A program made the position numbers and the translations under genes. DNA of 64,000 bases, from assembly GCA_023374045.1 (NCBI GenBank), contig CM041782.1, forward strand, positions 182,546,925 to 182,610,924, written 5' to 3'. Positions 59,961 to 64,000 of this stretch are shown piece by piece (position 1 is the first letter of the stretch; every line of letters starts with the position of its first letter). This stretch comes from Limonium bicolor. Taxonomy: Eukaryota > Streptophyta > Magnoliopsida > Caryophyllales > Plumbaginaceae. The notes beneath the pieces are model-generated. The model was not told where the DNA came from and made no database searches. It was given only the letters and a program-made list of their open reading frames with translations.

Positions 59961-62900
59961 AATCACTAAACCTTGGCTTAAAATGTTCTGCCGTCGTGAA
60001 GTGTTTTTAACTTCCACGCGGTCCATTACACAATGGATTCTGATTAGAGGATCTTAACCATATTGGCGGTTTAGTCCCTAAACCAAGAATTCGCATTGGA
60101 GTTGTTCATAACCGGTTTCGGTTCTGGCCTGTGAGGCTTTTAGGCATTGATATCTAGCCATCCATTCGTATTCACAATGTATACCCGGTACCTGACGCAT
60201 GGGCTCACTGGCCTCTGTTGCGCAACCCTGATAATTATAGCGCTGGTTTGCCCCATTCGTTATTGTTAATGTATTGAACATCTTCAATGTATAACAATGG
60301 TTTCTCAACCGACGCATGGTATCTCTTACCCTGAGCGAATTCGGTGAGTTTCACGATTTCTCATCCACTTCTCCAATAGCTTACCGCGTAAACTACTATG
60401 TAATTCACAATGATTAACTTACTTCTACCGACTTACTGTCGGTCGAGATTGAGCTACTACCCAATGTGTAGTGCCCTCTCAGTTATTTACAATATTTGGG
60501 GTATATTCCATACCGATATTTGGCAGTTAGTGCTATTGTAGTCACTTACTGTTAATCATGTCTCCACTTCGGTTCTGTACAAGTATCCCTTTATTGGTGC
60601 GGTCTTGCATTTCCTATGCATCGGCCATTATAACATTATTCTTCCACCATCAACATGTTTCCAATTCCTAGCTATCCCACTCGATCATTACTGCGCAAGT
60701 GCAATACCAAAACACTCAGTCATACAGAGTGCAGAGGCGTAAACTCTTGACAGTAACTCCCTTATGCGATTGCGATAGGAATTTTCACTAAAATCCTTAT
60801 CATTTAACACTTGCCACCGGCTTACTGCTCGGTTCGTATGCTATCACTTATTGTTGTACCTCCACTGGGGTTAACTCACAACTCTGCTTACTCATCATTT
60901 TATCATCTAACCATCCTCATAAACGGTCGCTCATTGCGCACCGTGTCCTTACTCATTATATAACATTACTCACACTGCATCCGCTATTATATTAGCTTCC
61001 GCCATTATACTGGGTTTATCTGGCCACTTATTTGGCTGATTTTTGAATATACTACTATTTTCCCTTGAGCGTTGTTCGCTACACATTTAGTTTCTCACAC
61101 CTATGGTGATTGCTATCAACTTATCACACTTCCTGCGTACACAACTGGTACGAGCACTTCCTTTCGTGTTATTTTATTTAAATCACCCTGGGGTAATAAC
61201 AACGTGGTCCATCCTCCACATATTCCTTGAACTTGATTCACACAACTACCGCTTCTGCGGTCTCACAATATCGAGTGGTATCCCCACTCTTAATGCAGTG
61301 GTTCGCTTACCACTTTATCCACTTATACAACATAAACTTCTACAATCAATCGAATTTATATAACATATCTTGCTTATGGCTTATAAGTCTTATTTGCCTT
61401 GAGCTGGGCTCATTGTAGGCTGTCCACACACATGTACTTCTCTGTACAATATTACCTGGTTAGAGGTTGTATTGGCATCCATGACAAGGTTGTTGCATCA
61501 CATTTCCTTTCATGGGATGCCCCTTAGGATTGCCAGTCCGTCTCCTGACAACTTATGTCTAATCTGGGTGTTAATTTCAACCCTTGTGTTTCTGTCATGT
61601 ATTTCGTTCAACAATTGTTGATGCGCACACCCTTCGAGGATTTCTCCTGGGTGTCGTTACGTTATGCCTTACATTTGTTTCACACTTTTTGGTACATTCT
61701 GTTATTATCTTCTTCTGTAAAGATCAACATTTCCAGATAGTGTAGGTACTGATTCTGGGAGTTCATCCCGTTCGTTGCACATTAATGTGTCCACATTAGG
61801 CATCTGCCTTGCCCTGCTTTTCAGCTATCATGTTTATCCCTGAGGATCCTTAAGACATATACTATGTCTTACTTAATCGTTTGTGCACTTCGCACTTCCT
61901 AACTCTTAAACATTCCCCTGAAAGGAATTCACCAATCCTTTTAATCTTGTTCACTTAACTGAGTTCCTTAATTTCAACATTCCTTGTATTTTCTAGCTCT
62001 GTTTGATTTATACTGCTGACCGTAGACAGAGTCGACTACTTCCCGTGTTCTGGACTCTACTCGTATACATATATGGGGTATCATACTGATACATTACTAC
62101 TTACCCAACTAACCTATAAGTAGGTCTGTCGGGCCCACATGCTCCTATCGGAGTGCGGTCGTCCCACAATACAGTTGGTACACTTGTAGTGTCCGTCACA
62201 CGCCTAGGTGAAGTATTCTGTTGTCAACTCCCTTATATTGTCCCGTGACAATATTCATTCCTTACTTCCCGAACTTAATCGAGGGAAGGTTTATCCACTG
62301 TTGCATCCTTGTCAGTGCTCTTGGTTTCACTGGTTTGGTTTAAAGAAGGTTGGAAAGAAGTGTTGGGTTGAAAGAAAATCTGGTTTTGAAAAGAAAAGGG
62401 TTTGAATAAATTTGGGTTTGAAAGAAAATTTTTCATGGCTTCACAACATCTTCTTACCTTAACCAAGTCTAGCTTCTTGCTGACTGGTATACTTCCAATT
62501 ACAAAGGTCAGGCTGTTAAGCCCTTCCATGGTTATAATGTTCACACTAACTTCGTGGTACTTTACCAAGTACTTGTAGTGGTTATAAATTTCCCGATCAG
62601 CCCTGTTAAAGCAGCACTTGCTATGGCAAGTGCGCCATGCTAACTGGTTATCAGTTCAACACATACCGGTTGTGGTATTGTTTCAACCCATATTGTCATC
62701 AGTGGCCTTGTTGGCCCTCACTGATCTTACTGTCCTGACAATAAATCCTGTGGGTGACTTCTCACTGTTTCCACGTGATATTTATTAACTAGGGTGTTTC
62801 CCATTCTTGGAGTCCCCTTTACTTAGTATCGTATCCTCTTTATAGCCCGTTCCACGCACTTGTCGTGGTACTGAGACTTGTCTCTTGTTTGGGCACTACG

Positions 62901-63434
62901 TTGTAGTTCCTTTGCCTGTTGATATACCGTTGGTGTATTATTCATCAATTGTGGTCCCGTAGACACTCGTCTCGGGTTTCTTTAATCCACTTTTTTTTTT
63001 TTTCCTGTTGCACGGTTGGTGCGTTGCAAGCTGGTCATCTCGACTGCTCGGCATGTCGACCCAGGTTGCCAGAAATCTATTCTCTTATACACAAAATCCT
63101 TTCCATTGCTATGAAATGCGGTTAACATTGTTCAGATGGAGACCGTCTCCGGGATTCCCAGTTTTCGGGATCTACCGTATGACAGGTTCTCCGTACCCTT
63201 AAAGGTACTTACTAACAGCCAGATCGGGTATTCCCGAGTAAGAGAGGACTTTCATCTCTCTGGCGTTGTTTTCCCAAGTTATAAAACAGGGTTTGCGGAG
63301 GGTGGGATGGATATAGTAGGTTTCCAGTATTCACTGGTAGTTCCTTACTATCGTATCTCTCACGCTATCACTCAACCCTTAACCCAAAGTACTTAAATCC
63401 TAAATCGGTATTTCCTAAGCTCGGTAATTCAGTC

Positions 63435-63462
63435 ATCAGAGCGATACTTCGCTCTGATACCA
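63435..63462 (-). other. Primer binding site hairpin of element D
   Basis: Primer site GCTCTGATACCA on the plus strand at 63451-63462. ATCAGAGCGA and TCGCTCTGAT (63435-63444, 63449-63458) form the same perfect 10-bp stem with loop TACT as in C. Confidence 0.9.
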
Positions 63463-63467
63463 CTTTT

Positions 63468-64000
63468 TGTAACACCCCATCCAACAACAAACACACAATA
63501 ACAATCTGCAGCGGAAACTCGACTCATCACATTACTTATTCCAATGGTGTTACACGCCGTTAACCACCTACGTGGCTAACAAGGCTAATACATGTACATT
63601 TGTATCGGTCTGATGGACTAGATTCCCGAGCAACTACACAATACAACCTCATTCCATCTTCAACATTTATTATATACATACACTCCCCCTGTACCGAGTA
63701 TTTACAAACTACTGCCGATAATAACTTCGGTCTTACTACGCCTATCATACTCACGCCATTTAAATGGCTACCCATGTGTAAACATCTGCCCCGTCCTACT
63801 CTCGAACGGTTTCCAGCTCCTTGTACCTGAAACAGAAAAGGAGAGAAAGGGTGGCCCCCAAGGGGCTCAGCACCTTTGCTGGTATGGTAATCCCGCAGCC
63901 CGCATGCTACCGGGCCACGCACAACTAATTGTCGTCTTAGCATGCAGTTGATTATATTTAAATCATGCATACAGGCCATAAACATACAACACATAATATT
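63468..64000 (-). repeat. Right (5') LTR of element D, truncated by window
   Basis: Starts TGTAACACCCC and matches 54124-54655 with only a few single-base differences. Includes the acceptor-like site near 63826 and the GAGCCCC hairpin. Confidence 0.92.

Larger units (their letters stand above)
58718..63467 (-). other. Noncoding internal region of element D
   Basis: Only short open frames and no domain; matches C in blocks along its length in the same order. Contains the polypurine tract with hairpin (58718-58754), the internal hairpin (59921-59960), the conserved block near 60685-60765 and the primer-site hairpin (63435-63462). Confidence 0.75.
54124..64000 (-). mobile_element. Element D: LARD-like element inside B, right LTR cut by window end
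   Basis: 3' LTR 54124-58717 (4594 bp), internal 58718-63467, 5' LTR from 63468 to beyond 64000. The available 533 bases of the second LTR match 54124 onward almost exactly. No retroviral domain inside. GTTGG (54119-54123) would be the target duplication. The part of its LTR at about 58010-58330 is very similar to 11925-12240 of element A (reverse strand), a link to the autonomous AlkB element. Confidence 0.85.

Noticed and set aside
1..64000. tRNA or rRNA genes
   Set aside because: The only tRNA-like sequences are 12-base primer sites and their hairpin arms; no cloverleaf or rRNA sequence was seen.

Overview
This is a stretch of plant nuclear heterochromatin-like DNA, probably from an angiosperm. 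The evidence is Ty3/gypsy chromovirus-type LTR retrotransposons primed by initiator tRNA-Met, a decayed Mutator-like (MULE) transposase, A+T-rich sequence, and no bacterial-style gene organisation. I recognise no intact ordinary host gene and cannot name the species. A 500-base N run (16965-17464) marks an assembly gap.

Layout. 1-3829: LTR-G, a partial or solo plus-strand LTR. 3830-10154: old repeats, namely a GGCRCRATGCC motif region, a degenerate TTCGGG region, and a broken MULE transposase at about 7.4-8.8 kb. 10155-11682: LTR-F, an LTR-like fragment. 11683-26740: element A, a complete plus-strand Ty3/gypsy element with 4.1-kb LTRs. 27262-30728: LTR-E, a minus-strand LTR cut by element B. 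From 30729 on: element B, a minus-strand relative of A. Its 3' LTR is 30729-35545 and its pol is split by element C (36944-51111) and then cut by element D (54124 to past the window end). C and D are large elements with long LTRs, tRNA-Met primer sites and about 5 kb of internal DNA that is conserved between them but codes for nothing I recognise. They look like non-autonomous (LARD-like) partners of the A/B lineage. The nesting implies the insertion order E, then B, then C and D.

The main discovery is in A and B. Between the gag zinc knuckles and the protease they carry an AlkB-type 2-oxoglutarate/Fe(II) dioxygenase domain. The copy in A (18134-18766) is an intact reading frame with all recognisable iron and 2OG ligands. 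The copy in B (53782-54123) is decayed but sits in the same place, so the domain belongs to the lineage and is not a one-off insertion. In A the AlkB frame lies between one potential splice donor at the end of gag (17893/17894) and two potential acceptors (18026/18027 and 18921/18922). Both acceptors join gag in frame, one to AlkB and one to protease-pol. This suggests that alternative 3' splice choice selects Gag-AlkB or Gag-Pol. The second acceptor is conserved in B.

A second layer of signal is RNA structure shared by these otherwise diverged elements. (1) Six LTR families each contain three GT donor-like sites followed 2.5-2.8 kb later by a CAG/GTA acceptor-like site, suggesting a long leader intron. 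(2) Most of the inferred introns contain arrays of tandem hairpins whose stems differ between families. (3) A GC-rich hairpin abuts the acceptor. (4) The tRNA primer site is folded into a perfect hairpin that copies the tRNA end. (5) Covarying hairpins sit beside the 3' polypurine tract and beside a second, internal polypurine-like tract. These points come from reading the sequence by eye and need computation or RNA data to confirm.
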